64,000 nt of DNA from Pyrocephalus nanus. Taxonomy: Eukaryota; Chordata; Aves; Passeriformes; Tyrannidae. How positions within the stretch are numbered: position 1 is the first letter of the stretch; each line of letters starts with the position of its first letter. Below are positions 1 to 12,223 of the stretch, in pieces. The DNA is taken from assembly GCA_038380795.1 (NCBI GenBank), contig CM076270.1, positions 16,403,001-16,467,000 of the forward strand, in the 5' to 3' direction. The notes below the pieces were generated by a model. The model did no database searches. It was given only the letters and a program-made list of their open reading frames with translations, and was not told the origin of the DNA. Both the position numbers and the translations under genes were made by a program.

Positions 1-3000
1 GAAAACTTTTATATGTACGATTTTCTAATTTAGGAATGTCCATGTGCAGTGTGAGCTGCTCAGCAAATTGAGCCAGGAAATACATTAACTGAAAGCTAAT
101 GTAGGGCAAAACTATTTTACCTCATGTTTGAAACTGTTCCACCAGGTTATTTCTCTGCAGCAAGGGCAGAACATTTTGGAGAGGAGAATGAGCATGCTAA
201 GGGGAAGAGAGAAAGGAGAAGAATTTGCACTGTGGGTTTTTGGCTAAAATGGAAAGGAATCTATTTCTGGTGAAGTGGACTCTCCCACACATATGATTAA
301 TGGATAAATTGTGTAAGAAAAATGTCTCCATCCCAAGGCAGACCCAATTATGTTCTGCATTAACTGAAACATATGGGAACATTTCAGTATAAACAAAAAC
401 TGCACTGTATGAGCTTTTTTCTATTGAGCTTTCCAGTTCATTTAACCCTTGCTATGGTGAACATTAAGAACAGCCTGAGATTACTGGTGTAACGCTCCAC
501 TGTGTATTTTTTGGCTCAGATAATGCAGCAGTATCTCCCACCTTTTATACTGATAAACTGGAAGCCTACTTGAGTTTCAAAACCCTGTAGATCTTCTTCT
601 TTATGCTAAATTTTCCAGGTGAAGGAGGTGGATGTTATAGTGGGCTGTCTGAGAGCACCCACGTTGAACAAAAGCCAATGTTTTGAACAGAAGGATGGCA
701 ACACTGTAAAATCATCTAGGCGAAAAATGCTATTCATGTGAGCTTAGACTCCCAAATTACTCGTCTGCTTCCAAAAATACTGCCACTGTGTAACTCCTAG
801 ATTCTGTTTCCCTTTCCAGACTGCGCCCTTTCACCTCCATGCTGGGATTTCAGAAGCACTTTTTCCTGGTTGCAACAGTGAACACCTGCAGTGATGGTGA
901 ATCAGGATGACTCAAACCTCTGCTAAAGTTCATGCCTCTCTGGGGTTCCCAAGCAGTGAATCATTGGTCTGCACGTTCTTGCTTTCCTTGCCAAGACCTG
1001 CCCTGCTGAGATGATCAGCTGCCCCATCACTTTTTTCGCCAGGTAAATGAGGAGCAATCAAGATTTAGACAATTTTCTCATGTTAAGTAATCTACTTATG
1101 TTTCAAAACTAATGTTTACGATGTTAACTAGTTTACTGTTCTCTTTGAGAGCCTGCTGACATTAGATCAGTAAATGTACCTCCAAACTCTCATATCCTCC
1201 TGACTGCTAAAACAAACACCAACAGCCTGGACATGGCTGTAATGAAAACTTTGGGTTTATATTTTCATACAGTTTGCGCGGCAGGAAAGAAGACTCCCAA
1301 ATCAAAGGGAAAGGTCCTTCTGCCATGGAAAACATGGAAAATCTCTTCGAGTCAATGGCACAGTATGAAGTGACAGGATACACACTGCTTCTCATTTCCT
1401 GACCAAATCACAGTGAAACCAGGAACCTGTTCATCTCACTGTCATTCATAGAAAGTAAAACCACAAAAGACTACTGCATTTTTTACTTCTGAATTACAGG
1501 GGTCATTGGGCTCCTATGACTTCATTTTTCCTTCAATTCAGCATGTATTCTTGAAATAACCTTATTTCAATTGAACAGTTGTCAGCAATGCTCAACCCAG
1601 TACAATCCAGTGAATTTTCTACAATCTAAATTTGTCCAGCTTCATCAGTCTTTAGTCTATTAGTCTACTGCCAGCCTGCTGTTCTCCTTACAGACTGCAT
1701 ATCAGTGGCCCTTTGGACTTTAGACCAAACCCAACAAATTGTGCTCTCCCAGCTTCTTCTGGAGGCCTGGTTCCCAATCTTTTTCTTTCACATAATTTTC
1801 CAGTGAATCCTCCTCTATTTATTTTCTGCCTTCTCCAGTTGTGGGCACCGGAACTGAGGAGGGTGAGTGAATGTTACACTCAAAGCTGCAGGAGATGTAG
1901 TCACAACTCCTGGGTGGATACTTGTTGTGTCCCTATAGTACAGCTCACAGAGGAGGATCCTGGCAGCAGACCCCACTGATATCCCCTGAACCCCTTCAGA
2001 TGTTGTTAGGATGAGCCCCATGCTGCTGTGCTTGGGATAGTGTCCATAAATGGATCCCATCTTATCAAAGAGATTGACATTCTCAAAAAGAGCATAAATG
2101 AAGTAACTATGGAGATGGAAATACAGACAAGGATATTCTGGGCAAATTTCACATTGTGCTACACAGCAGAACAAGGACCTAAAATTGCCCAGGACGGAAA
2201 ATGAGATGTTACAGCATTTGGCTTCTGGATCAGGAGTTCAAATCAGATGGAAGAGGGTAATGAACAAAACCTCATTATCATCTAGCAGCCACTAATGAGT
2301 GTCAGGAACTAGATGAATACAGGACTTTGCTGACTAGCAGAGGCAGCTCCTATTTTAGCAAGAGCTGTCTTTGTAAGAAGGTCTGGAAAAATGTGCCAAA
2401 ATTCTGAAACCAAGTAATTCTTGGATACAAAATTCTTGCAAGATGGCAAGTTAGGGGCAGTGACTTTATTTTTAGGTCATGTGCTTATAACCAGTCTGGA
2501 AAAACAGTAAGGGGAAGTAGTTAATATTTAGTCACCTGTGTGTAAGTCAGTCATTCACTGCTCCAGTCTGGAGGGCAAACACACGGGGTTGTTGCCAGTT
2601 TCTCCAAAAGCAGTGGAGGGTATTTGTGCCCAACTGCCCACACTGAGCCAGCAGGGAGGGGCAGCAGAGGTATTTTCTGAGGAACTCTATGGCACAGCTG
2701 CTGGCGCCGCTCCAGGGCGGGAAGTCCAGAAGCCCATAGGCCTCAGCAACCATCAGCTTTGATGATTTTAATTTGGCTGGCAGGGAGGAGGGGAGGTCAG
2801 TATGCAGCTGTTCTCCAAGCTACAGTCTCATAAAGATAATTGCATTCTCACTTTTAAAGAGGACTTTCACTCCATAAACAAATGTCTTTTTCAAGGATCT
2901 GTGGCACAAATGAGTGTGCCCATTCTCCCTCCAATTGTGGGCTGCTCTGACAGTGCTGTGACACTGAGCAAGCCCCACCCCTATCCCTCTGTGTGCTCTG

Positions 3001-3896
3001 CCCTCACTGTTTGATTGCCTGAGAGGTTTTCACCCTTCTTTCCTAAACATTCTCTTTGGGTACCTTTTCTTTCCTACATGAAATGCAAGCCCAGTAATAT
3101 TCAAGAAGATGACAACTGTCAGACCTACAGTGTTCGAGTCAGCGAAAACGCTGATGAAACGATTTTCCTTGTCCCTGACCCCCATTGCTGTCAGTTATGG
3201 TACTTTTCACACAGTTGGAGCTCACTTTCAAATGTGTCATCTTGACTGAGGCAGGCTCTTTGGCCCGAGAATCACACCCAGACACCTTAAATCCTTACCC
3301 CTCAGAGCAGACCTGCTGCTAAGGAGAACCTTTGCTTGGTTTGCAGACAGAATTCAACCATGCATTTCACTGCTCTGCCACGGCTGGCTGTTGGCAGCAA
3401 TGATACACCAAGAGAAAGAAAGCCAGAAGAACTCCTGGGCAGAAGAATCCTGTTGCAGAATTTGCAGTAGAGGATGGCAAACAGAGGGAGTGCGTACATT
3501 CTCTGTGTAACTCCACTGGAGCTCTAGGACAGGCTTGGGAAGGGAAGCAGCACTTTTTCTAGTTACTAAAAATGTTGTAAGAAATCTTCTCATAACCTTT
3601 TCTCTATTCTCCTTAGTTAAACTTTCCTTGATGACCTTCCCCACTCCTTCTGCGGTGTGCTGTAAATCACAGACATAAAATCACACGCTGTTCTGCACTA
3701 GCAAGCTTTTCCCCACAGCGAGTCCAACTCACTCTCTGGGTAACCGAGGATATTAAGAAGTTAAATCCTTCAAACTACTGTTGCGAACAGCAACACTTGA
3801 CATGGTGACCCCAGACCAGAATAATCTTGGACTCTGATCTAGTTAAACATCCTTGTCTAATAACTGCCTCAGGCTGTCAGACTGCAAGCCCTGGAA
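1..3896. other. Unique noncoding sequence, no gene seen
   Basis: Open frames reach 119 codons (1815-2174, minus) and overlap an 88-codon frame on the other strand. Neither shows a domain, signal peptide or splice context. No repeat family was recognised. Ordinary mixed base composition with few CpGs. Confidence 0.6.
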
Positions 3897-3930
3897 AATA
3901 AAGGCAGCATCACAATACAAAAAAAAAAAA
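3897..3930 (+). other. AATAAA signal followed by A12 tract
   Basis: AATAAA at 3897-3902 is followed 16 bases later by twelve As (3919-3930), which is the layout of a reverse-transcribed mRNA 3' end. The preceding few hundred bases show no recognisable coding sequence and I did not find flanking target-site duplications. It could equally be a chance A tract or a real polyadenylation site beside a genomic A run. Confidence 0.2.
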
Positions 3931-6452
3931 CTTACTCCTGTCATTCCTGGCTAAGAATCAGCTCACCATGAGCTGCCAGGTCTAACAGGCAGGTAGGAAG
4001 AGCTGGGGATATGGATGGCCAGGCAGGAACAGAGAATTTAGGCTGTAGTTTGTCTCTGAATGAAAAAAATAACCCTTCCAATGCTCTCAGCACCTTTTTT
4101 TTTCAGGCTGTGACACCTGCTCTGTAAGGTGTGCTCCTCTGCTCAGCGGGGTGGGCTTTGCTGGGGGGCCTGCCAGGCTTCACATCCTCGCTCACCTGAG
4201 AAAAATGTAGATGATTTTTTTCTGGAGTACAAATCCCTGGATAGTGACATTTGGAAATGGAGTCAGGAAAGGCTGTTCTCTGCAGGTCTGGGAGCACACA
4301 GCCCTTCTGGAAGCTGCATGCTGCCAGCATGTTTGTGGAGAGAACTGCAGGATAAGCAAGAGCCTACAAGCAGAATGATGTCACATATCAGGTGGTCCTT
4401 AGAAAGCACAGGAAAACTTAAGAGCAGCAGCTCTGGAATAAATAATAGAAAATGAGAAATCTGGAGTAAACGATTAAAAAAAAATGAGGCCCCACTCAAG
4501 GAGGCAAAATTATTCATGACAACTGGCCTTATATCCCACTGGTGGTGCCCATGTTTCCTAGATCACATTCTTCCTCTTTAAAATGCCTTATCAATGGATT
4601 AAGGCTTTGACAGCCACTCCCAGACCTGCCAGCCTGGGTTAGGATCTGCCTCCCTGTCAGACAAAGCCAGGCTGGACCAGACACACGGCACCCACTGGAC
4701 CCTGGGACCCTCAGAGGGTGAGACTCCAGGACATCCCGCTGGGCTCGGGTCCTGCTCCCGGCTCATGCCGGTCACAGCACAGCGCTGTGTCAACCACCAG
4801 CAAAGGATGGAAAAATTAGAGCCTTTGAGGTTCATTTACCACATGACAGGTGTAATATTCAGAGCCGTTAAGAGACCTTTCTTCTGCTTTTCAGCAGTGG
4901 CAGCAGTTCAAAAAGACCCTTAAAAATTCTTTTTTGTGCACTGTCCTAAGAGCTGCAACTCTACACACCCGCTCCTGGATGGGATCCAGAAGTGTCAGCA
5001 ACAGCCCCAGGGTTAAATCCCTTCCCTTCTTACTGACAACAATAGTCTAAAGCTCCCCATGAAACTCTTTGTTCCATATCCTCTACAATGAGACCGAATG
5101 AGACCCCAGGGAATCCCACAGTGATAATCCAGCTGCATGTAACTTGCCTGAGGGTCTGTGAATTAACATTTGCAGTGACTGGGTAGGTAAAAACTTTCCT
5201 CACATCCATTTTTTGGCACTGCAACACCTATCAGAGCCTTGAGCATTCCTAGAGTGGCCACACATCGTGTAATGTTTGTTATGGGCTTTGACTCTGTGCA
5301 CACACTTTGATAGAAGTCCAGTGTATGATTCCTCCTACTCCTGCTATGCTTTTCTGGTCTTCTGTCAATTAACTTTCTTATAAATACATATCCCACCTTA
5401 AAGCCCATTTGAATGGGGAAAACCCAATATTCCTAACAAGTTTTTAGTCTATCCTGGGCGTGAACAACCATCTCCTCAACAATTCCCAGGAACCCTCATA
5501 GAGTTGATTTAATTTCTTGTGACACACTTGCAGTTTCTGTCATTTTGCCTCTGGCGCTGGCAGCCAGCCACAGTGGTGAGTCATTGACAATTCCATTTCA
5601 AGGGTTAAATTTACATGTTTTACATAATGACTACACATATTTTTCGGTTCCTACTAATTAAATTCATTGAGTCTTCTGTGACTCCACTGCCACTATGTAA
5701 ATGGAGGCAACCTACCATTGTTGAGAGAGGCGCAAGGCTACCAGGTCCAACCCTCTGTCAATCACTCTTTGGAACACAGCCAGGCCTTTGCAGGGCTGCA
5801 GAGATGACCTAGACACTACAGCATGTACTTCTGGACCTCTGAGAGGGGGAAAATATAAAGTTTGGAAAAATAATATTCTCTTCCAGGTTTGTCAGAGACC
5901 AGGACTGTCCCTGAGCAGGCTGGGAAGCATCAGGACTTTGCTATTTGCCAATTGCTGGTTACATACAAAAGTGCTCATTAAACTAAAATTTCCTGCTTTA
6001 GTTTCTGTTACTTGTCTTCAGCGAAATTCCGTGCTTGGAAATGGCCAGAAAATACATACACAGCCCTGCCTCCCAACATCTGCACATTTCTGGATTCCTC
6101 CTGCAAAACGTTTTTTTCCCTAAGTGTCCTGGTTCCTGAGGAACAGCAGGTACTGAAAAGGCATGAAAAGGCCGCAAGCTCTGGGAAGGATTGGTTTGGA
6201 GATGTTTCACCTCAGACCTGGCAGACTCCCAAGTGGCAGACAATGCAGTGCAAACCAAAGACATGCTTGTAAGAGAGCAATAGGAAGAAAACAGTGCCAG
6301 CTTTCAGGGAAAGACAATGTCCCTGCCTGTCTCTGTACACCTATCTCTGTATATTCTGATCTTGATTGGCATCCCCTCTCTCTATTATCATTTAAACAGG
6401 CCAATATATGTGACCTTTCAATTACTGAGCCTCCTCTGACAGTCGAAATTCT
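3931..6452. other. Unique noncoding sequence, no gene seen
   Basis: Frames of 75-111 codons lie on both strands and overlap. A short block at 5740-5760 (ggtccaaccctct) vaguely recalls CR1 tails but has no supporting flanks. Nothing else stands out. Confidence 0.6.
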
Positions 6453-6477
6453 CTGGAACTCCTGTTCCAGAAAGGAA
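6453..6477. promoter_or_regulatory. Perfect 7-bp inverted repeat with heat-shock-type core
   Basis: CTGGAAC (6453-6459) and GTTCCAG (6464-6470) are exact reverse complements separated by TCCT. The right arm runs into TTCCAGAA (6465-6472), the TTCnnGAA arrangement of a heat-shock-factor unit, with a further GGAA at 6474-6477. The arms also resemble steroid-receptor half-sites (GGAACA/TGTTCC), but the spacing is one base short. The structure is visible; a function is inferred. Confidence 0.25.
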
Positions 6478-7079
6478 ACATCAAGTGATCATGTCTTGCT
6501 CCTTGCAGCCCTGGACAGATTTCCTGCTCCAAGTTCCAATGCCCCCTCCAAGCTGTATTCATGGGAGTGCTGGCAGAGCTGGGAAGCAGCAGGAGAAAAA
6601 GCCCTGCTGGCACAGCAGCACTGTGTCCAATACACTGTTCCTGCCCAGGAAAACCCGGCCTCCTCTGTTGGGAGAATCCCTAACAGCCAATGGTTAGGGA
6701 AGACAAAATATAGAATGTGCTTCTTAATTAGATTTCTTGCACTCTGAATGGCCACTAATTATTTTGCCTCCTTACCAACTTCTTCCCCAGATGGCTTTCA
6801 AGTTATATTTCTATACCTTCTGTAACATGTATAATAGTCAGTGAGGAAATAATAATCTTACCTTTAAAGTAGTGAAGCAGACAGGATCACACAGTGATAT
6901 CAAAGCCACCAGAAGACAAATCCAGGTCAAAAGGGAAAAGGAAAGAAAAAGAGAGAAAAAACACAGTTAGATTTGTATTTTACGATGAGCTAAACAGGAA
7001 AAAAAAAAGAAGACAATTTAATTAATTTTAGTTTGCTCTCTCCAAGCAAATGATAAAGTAAAAACAATAGGGCAAATGA

Positions 7080-7145
7080 AATAGAGTGACACAAAGTGCT
7101 TTTGTCAGTGGATAAAGATTTCAGAGATTTATGCAAATAAATCCA
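7080..7145. promoter_or_regulatory. Candidate SOX/POU site cluster
   Basis: An ACAAAG motif and an inverted CTTTTGT form an imperfect palindrome (7088-7107). A POU octamer ATGCAAAT follows at 7131-7138, set in a symmetrical AT-rich context (atttatgcaaataaat). SOX and POU factors are known to act together on paired sites, but here the spacing is about 25 bp rather than adjacent. Low-complexity A-rich DNA precedes it (6940-7060). Confidence 0.2.
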
Positions 7146-7884
7146 GCGTTCCTTCATGACACTGATTTGCTGTCATCAAAGGAATAATAGGAAGATCTTT
7201 TATGTACTATGGAATTTAACACAGACACACACCATTCCTGCACAAATACTGTGTGCAGATAGAGAGCAAAGGCAGGGTATGTATCAATACATCTGTCTGC
7301 ACACACTCAGCAGCATCAACCCCCTGGCAAAGCTCCAGTCCCTGGTGGTACCAGCCCAGCCCTCTGCATCTGCCACGTTATCCCAGAGCCCCAGGCACGG
7401 TTCTATCATCCAGCCCTTTCTTCTCTTAGCATAAACTTCTGGCATAAACCACGGAAAAGGCTTTGGAGACCTGTTAACGTTAAACCAAAAATCCATAAAC
7501 TAACACAAGTTTGGTGCAAAGGAGGGATTAAAAGGAGAGGGGAGTAATTACTTGCAAGAAAAGAAACAAAGGCTGTTCTAATGCTAGAAATTCTGGGAGT
7601 TTCCTGGGGAATTTATCAGTGAGACTGTAAGGTTTCCAGTACTACTGATGGAAGCAAGCTCAAGTCCTTCAACTGCCTCATAATAAGTGCTCCAACACTG
7701 TGGCAAAAGGTTTGACATGAGTGTCTGGGAATAAAGGAAAAAAACAAAGCAAATGGGAAATTCTTTCTCCCATCACCTGTGTCCCCCCCAATGCCTGCAT
7801 ATAAACATAAGGAATTTGGTGTGGCACGTTTGAATTATTTTTATAATGTTTTCCACTGTCAGTGATGATAAAAATTAAAAGTAT

Positions 7885-7950
7885 TTGGTTTTTGTTTGTT
7901 TGCTAGGTTGGGTTTTTATGTTGTTTTGTTTGTTTTGGTTTTTTTAAAAT
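7885..7950 (+). repeat. T/G-rich low-complexity stretch
   Basis: Imperfect (TTTG)n-like sequence: tttggtttttgtttgtttgc, then ttgttttgtttgttttggtt. It is low-complexity sequence with no coding potential. Confidence 0.85.
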
Positions 7951-8840
7951 CCTAAGAGGAACCTTTTCTGGAAGTTGTGAAATCAAATTTGCTTGATTAT
8001 TAAAAAAACTTGACCAAAATGGTGTCTTAAGGTATGTATGTTTTTTCTACTTGAGCTGCAATGCTTGACCCTTAATGGCACACAAATAAAGATCACTGTG
8101 TTAGGAAAAGGACCACAGATGGATACAGAAAGCAACTGTAATGTGCTGGGGAAGTACAGCTATCGTGTCTAGCGTGGTGGCTGGAGGAAGACATGCACTC
8201 TGTTCATCCCAGCCTTGCAGGAACATGTTAAGGAGACACCTGGTTCAGCTGGGTCGGGGCCCTGATTCCTCACTGCTGCCCCAGAACTAATTATCCCAAC
8301 ATGCTGCTGCCTGGGCACCTCTGTGCTGGCTCCAGTTCACAGGGCAGGAATACTCTGTGCTAGCAATGATCCTCCTCTCCTCCCCCAGGCCCCAGCTGGG
8401 TGCTGGGAGATCGGCCCTCCAGCCACGGAACACATGTGGGGACAGGCAGCAGATGAGTTTCAGTGATGATGCTCGCTCTCACTCCTCGAGAGGCTGTGAG
8501 GAAAAGCAGAGCCTTCTGCCAGAGCATTTCTGCCAGAGTATTCTTCCATCCACCTTTTTTCTGTTTATGAAAAAAGACAGGGAGGAAATGAAATCTTGGA
8601 TAAAGTCATTGTGCTGAAGGACCCAACAGGGCGGAGAGAACACAGCTCTAAATGAATTCCAGTTATGATCTCACCCCTCAGTAACTACTGAGCAAAGATG
8701 AATGAGAAATGAGCAAGGGCACAAGTAACGAGACATACATTTCATACGGTCACAGAATTAAGTGGGAACATGAACTGTGTCTGACTTTCACCCCAAAACC
8801 TTCACAGGCTGTCTGTTATTGCCTTGACACTCATCCATGT

Positions 8841-8865
8841 ACTGAATTCATTCAGTGAATTCAGT
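8841..8865. repeat. Perfect 10-bp inverted repeat (hairpin)
   Basis: ACTGAATTCA (8841-8850) and TGAATTCAGT (8856-8865) are exact reverse complements around a 5-base loop, ttcag. No T run or gene end follows, so there is no reason to call it a terminator. It is a plain small palindrome. Confidence 0.8.
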
Positions 8866-9038
8866 CTTTGACAAGAAAGCAGTGAGAATGGAGGAAAGCA
8901 GTTAAACCCCCCCCACATGGTTAGTGGAAGAGCGAGCTCTGCAAGGTAGAACCAAAAAGGTCTGGAGTTTGGGCAGAGTTGGTCTGAGGGCTCTTCCCTC
9001 CCCCCAGGTGGTTTCTTGTCTCTGGGTTGGGGTGAAAA

Positions 9039-9157
9039 CTGCCGGTTCAGTTGATGTTTGAAAGGGACAGGAAGTTTTGTAAGAACTTCTTTCACAAGAT
9101 CCTTTATCTTTTCTTCTGTCTCAGCAGGGCCCTGGAGCTCCACATCCCCACGGGGAG
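9039..9157 (-). other. Exon-like open stretch, identity unknown
   Basis: On the minus strand, the frame covering 9051-9158 reads as a balanced, charged, helix-like peptide containing ETEEKIKDLVKEVLTKLP followed by VPF. A CAG that could act as a splice acceptor lies at 9160-9158, and an in-frame stop sits just upstream at 9170-9168. The pattern of Glu/Lys-rich helix then KLPxPF loosely recalls a segment of axonemal dynein heavy chains in which a 'TxEEK...ILEKLPxPFN' motif occurs. That resemblance is from memory and rests on about 25 residues. There is no convincing donor: the nearest GT is at 9038-9037 in a poor context. I also see no neighbouring exon of such a gene on this strand. It may be a chance frame, an orphan exon of an unknown transcript, or a decayed pseudogene piece. 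Confidence 0.15.
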
Positions 9158-9627
9158 CTGGAATGAACTATGGAGCACGTCCTCTGCTGCAGGGCCTGGA
9201 ACGTGGCACAGGAATCAGGGAAATTTACTCTCTGTATTTCTAAGATACCCTTATGCTGAAGGTACAATATTAAGGCTGCACTACAGAATCAGCAGAAGAG
9301 TCCTATACAACTAATTCCAGAAAAAGATACAACTTTCCAGGTGAGCACACAATGCTTTGTGTCTCTCCAGTTTGGCTTCTGCTGTGCTGCACTGCTGGAA
9401 GATTACACACAAAGGCAAAATGGAATTACTAATCTTTATTCCCAGGCCAAACACTAAATGAGCTGCACGAACATGTTTGCTTACAAAGGCAACCCCATAT
9501 GTGACAGTGTCTTGACACTTGAGAGCTTCTCCTACTGCAGGGTCTGGGGAACTTCAGTAACACCCATCAAAACAGTCCTGCAGCATTCTTGAGAAACGGG
9601 AGAAGACTCGTAATTCCAAAAGGCAGG

Positions 9628-9705
9628 CAGGAAACTGAAGTTTAAGAGAGCCATAATTCAAGATGCACAGGGTGGGTGCACACAGCTACACTGTCAGCAG
9701 CAAAG
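9628..9705 (-). mobile_element. Possible MIR-like SINE relic
   Basis: The run 'ggaaactgaagtttaagaga', then 'ataattcaagatgcacagg', then 'gcacacagctacactgtcag' parallels the reverse complement of the MIR core (ggaaactgaggcacagagagg, ttaagtgacttgcccaaggtc, acacagctagtaagtggcag). It is short and diverged, so this is a weak call. Confidence 0.35.
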
Positions 9706-10589
9706 CCCTTACCCAGCCATGGTCAGGCTCCTGCTGCCAGTCGGTGTTGATGCCACGTGCTGGGCAGGGAAGGGGCAGTCGGGGTGTGGAAAGGGGCTCG
9801 GGAAGGAGGGAAGGGTAAGAGACCTGGTACTGTGACCACCCTGCTGCCTGTGTCCCCACCACCCACAGCTTTCCCTGGCTGCTGCCACCCTTGTGATGAT
9901 GGCTGGCAGGGGCTGGAGGAGACGGGGGAGCCAGGAGCCCTTGGGACAGGCATGCTGCCCTCAGAGCATCTTTGCTGCTGTGTGCATCATCCCCTACTTG
10001 CCATGATGGAGCTCAGTTCAGGCTATTTTAAGCATCATCACTGCATTCCTCTGGTCCTGCCACCCGAGCCAGTGCAGGTATTTATACCACAGCCTTGATC
10101 CCCAGAGGACTGCAGCATGGCAACAAAGAGAGCTGAGGTATCAAAGGGATTTGGAACTTTTTTTTCTCTCAAATGGCATGGTACTGATGGAAATACTGTT
10201 ACTAGAGATGAGCTGAAGATAATGTGGTTTGTATGGAATTGGACATGCACTCTGTCTCCAGTGCTTGCTCTTAAACAAGAAAGCACTGCTCTCTGTCTGC
10301 TGCACTTCACTCCCTGCTGAGCCTAGGGCAGATTCCAGTCATTCCAAAGCCAGAGACCGTTTTAAGGGCCTAAGATGCAAGCACATCAAAACTCAGATTT
10401 CCTTTTAATTTATTTCCTTTTACCCTGTGCTAACAGGCACAGTGTCTCCTATCAGCAAAAATAAGAGCATCACCCAGTAAATCTCTTTCCAGGGGTCAAC
10501 ATGAGAGCACAGAACAATTGTCTACAGAGAGCAAGATTATTTGCTTAATTCAAAACCACTTTTTTCTCATTAGCTGGCAGAGAAAGGGA

Positions 10590-10880
10590 AGGGAGTAGGA
10601 AAATCAATAAATATAATAACTTTAATAATAATCACATGGGGAAAAGTTGAAATGAAGCAAAATAAATGAAGTTTAATAATGATTTTTAATTACAGGAGCT
10701 TTCATTTCACTTTTCAAATGGATCTTAAAAATCTTGCCCTTAGAAACCTCACTGTATTTATGAAACAATGAATAATTCAACACAGCTGCAGCTGACACTT
10801 TACACACCACTGACAGTAATAGCATCGGTGTGATCAATCTGCAGAATGCCTTTCTTTAAAGTTCCTACATCTGCCTGTTA
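10590..10880. promoter_or_regulatory. AT-rich candidate conserved noncoding element
   Basis: The block is dense in TAAT-type homeodomain cores (ataataactttaataataatcac, aagtttaataatgattttta) and also contains an E-box-like CAGCTG (10785-10790). The texture resembles vertebrate developmental enhancers. Conservation itself was not tested, so this is inference from motif density. Confidence 0.2.
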
Positions 10881-12204
10881 ATACAGCTCTGAATCACAAC
10901 GCCTTTTGCAGTCCCTCATTTTGTGAAGAGATGCAAGGAAGCAGAACTGGACCTCTTCCTAAGCTTCTGCGTGCCATCCTTCAAAGGCTGGATTGCTCCA
11001 TGAGACATCTCATTCAGGGCTGAAAGCATGAAAGAGCAGTCTGGGAAATTACAGCAGGATGGATCCTGGTTTCTGGCTTTGGGCAGGGAAAGGGGAATGC
11101 TTAAGAATGTGCCTGCAGGAGAAAAGTGCTTCGATGCGCCCTGGCACGCCAGCTGTACAAGTGAGAGTTTTGTCTCTCCCAGGACGATAATTTCTGGAAT
11201 CTTACAAATGGCAAATTGTTCTTAAGGTCTGAACAGGAGAGTAAGAGAAGTTCCCTGCTCGATAATCACACAAGAAGCCTACCCCAGCCCTTTTCCTGGA
11301 ATATCCCTCCACCATCGGTGCACCAAAGCACTGTTTGTTTGTATTCAACAAAGAGAAAGCTGCACATTGCTGAAGTGAGCTCCTCACTGAGCTCCTCACA
11401 GACCAGCGGGACTGTCAGCAAAGCACTGGGGATGTACAAATCCTTAAACATGAAAGAAATGAAAGGACTACCGTTAAAGACCAGCAACGAGAAAACAACC
11501 TCCAAAAAACAAAAAACAAAGACATTCAAACTTCAGAAGGAAGTTCTCCTGTGAGTGACAGAGTTCTCACTACGCTTCATGACAGTAAGACAGGACACAG
11601 CTTTAAAGTTCTGCCTTAACCAGAGCAAAGCACTGACTTGAGAGTGCATTGTCTGCACTTTAGCTTTTGTTTTTAAGGAACCGCAAAATTATTAAGAAAT
11701 TGTGTCATGCTGCATAATAATCCAGTTTTTCACATGGTGGATCCTTAAGTCTGTGGTACATTCAGAGACAAACTCAAGGCATGGACTCAAGCCACTTACA
11801 TAATTTATGCACGTTTGGAAACTCAGGTGTGACACACGTGAAGCAGACACTGCAAACAGCCATGGGGCTGAACAACTTCATTCACAACTGCATTCACTTG
11901 CTTAACTAGCAAGTTAATGTGCAAAATATGCTCACTGACTGGCAGGATTGGGATGCTTTGCCATAGACATGGGGGGAAATAGGGTGTGACTGTAGTTCCT
12001 GGGGTTCAGAAAATTACAGCTAATTAGCAAAGTCTGTTGCTTGAATTCAATCACTCAGTCCTTTCAACTTACTTTCTTGAAAACTAAACAGAAAGGCCCT
12101 TCAAAACAACTTGTACACTTTACCTTCAATCAAAATTTTAAAAGGTATCTAGAATGTACTCAGGAAATATTCAAACAGTAATGTCCCTTTCATTTGGGGC
12201 TAAT

Positions 12205-12223
12205 CCTAGGGAAAACCCCTAGG
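12205..12223. repeat. CCTAGGG/CCCTAGG inverted repeat
   Basis: CCTAGGG (12205-12211) and CCCTAGG (12217-12223) are exact reverse complements separated by five bases. A second instance of the same arms with a four-base spacer occurs at 54862-54879. Confidence 0.7.

Larger units (their letters stand above)
6478..9038. other. Unique noncoding sequence between small sites
   Basis: The 194-codon plus-strand frame at 6163-6747 runs across the start of this stretch with no recognisable motif and minus-strand frames opposite it. An A-rich purine stretch occupies 6920-7010. The remainder, apart from the sites listed separately, shows nothing I can name. Confidence 0.55.
9158..12204. other. Noncoding sequence, GC-rich patch at 9.72-9.99 kb
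   Basis: 9720-9990 is G-rich and carries open frames on both strands (76 and 113 codons), but CpGs are sparse, so it does not look like a CpG island or promoter. The rest is ordinary sequence with an AT-rich block described separately. Confidence 0.55.

Noticed and set aside
5725..5790. CR1-like tail around ggtccaaccctct
   Set aside because: Only a short word matches; the neighbouring CR1 blocks are absent.
6163..6747. 194-codon plus-strand open frame
   Set aside because: Composition is that of translated noncoding DNA; no motif; minus-strand frames are equally open.
9720..9990. GC-rich patch as a CpG island or promoter
   Set aside because: CpG dinucleotides are few; the richness is from GGG and CCC words, not CpG.
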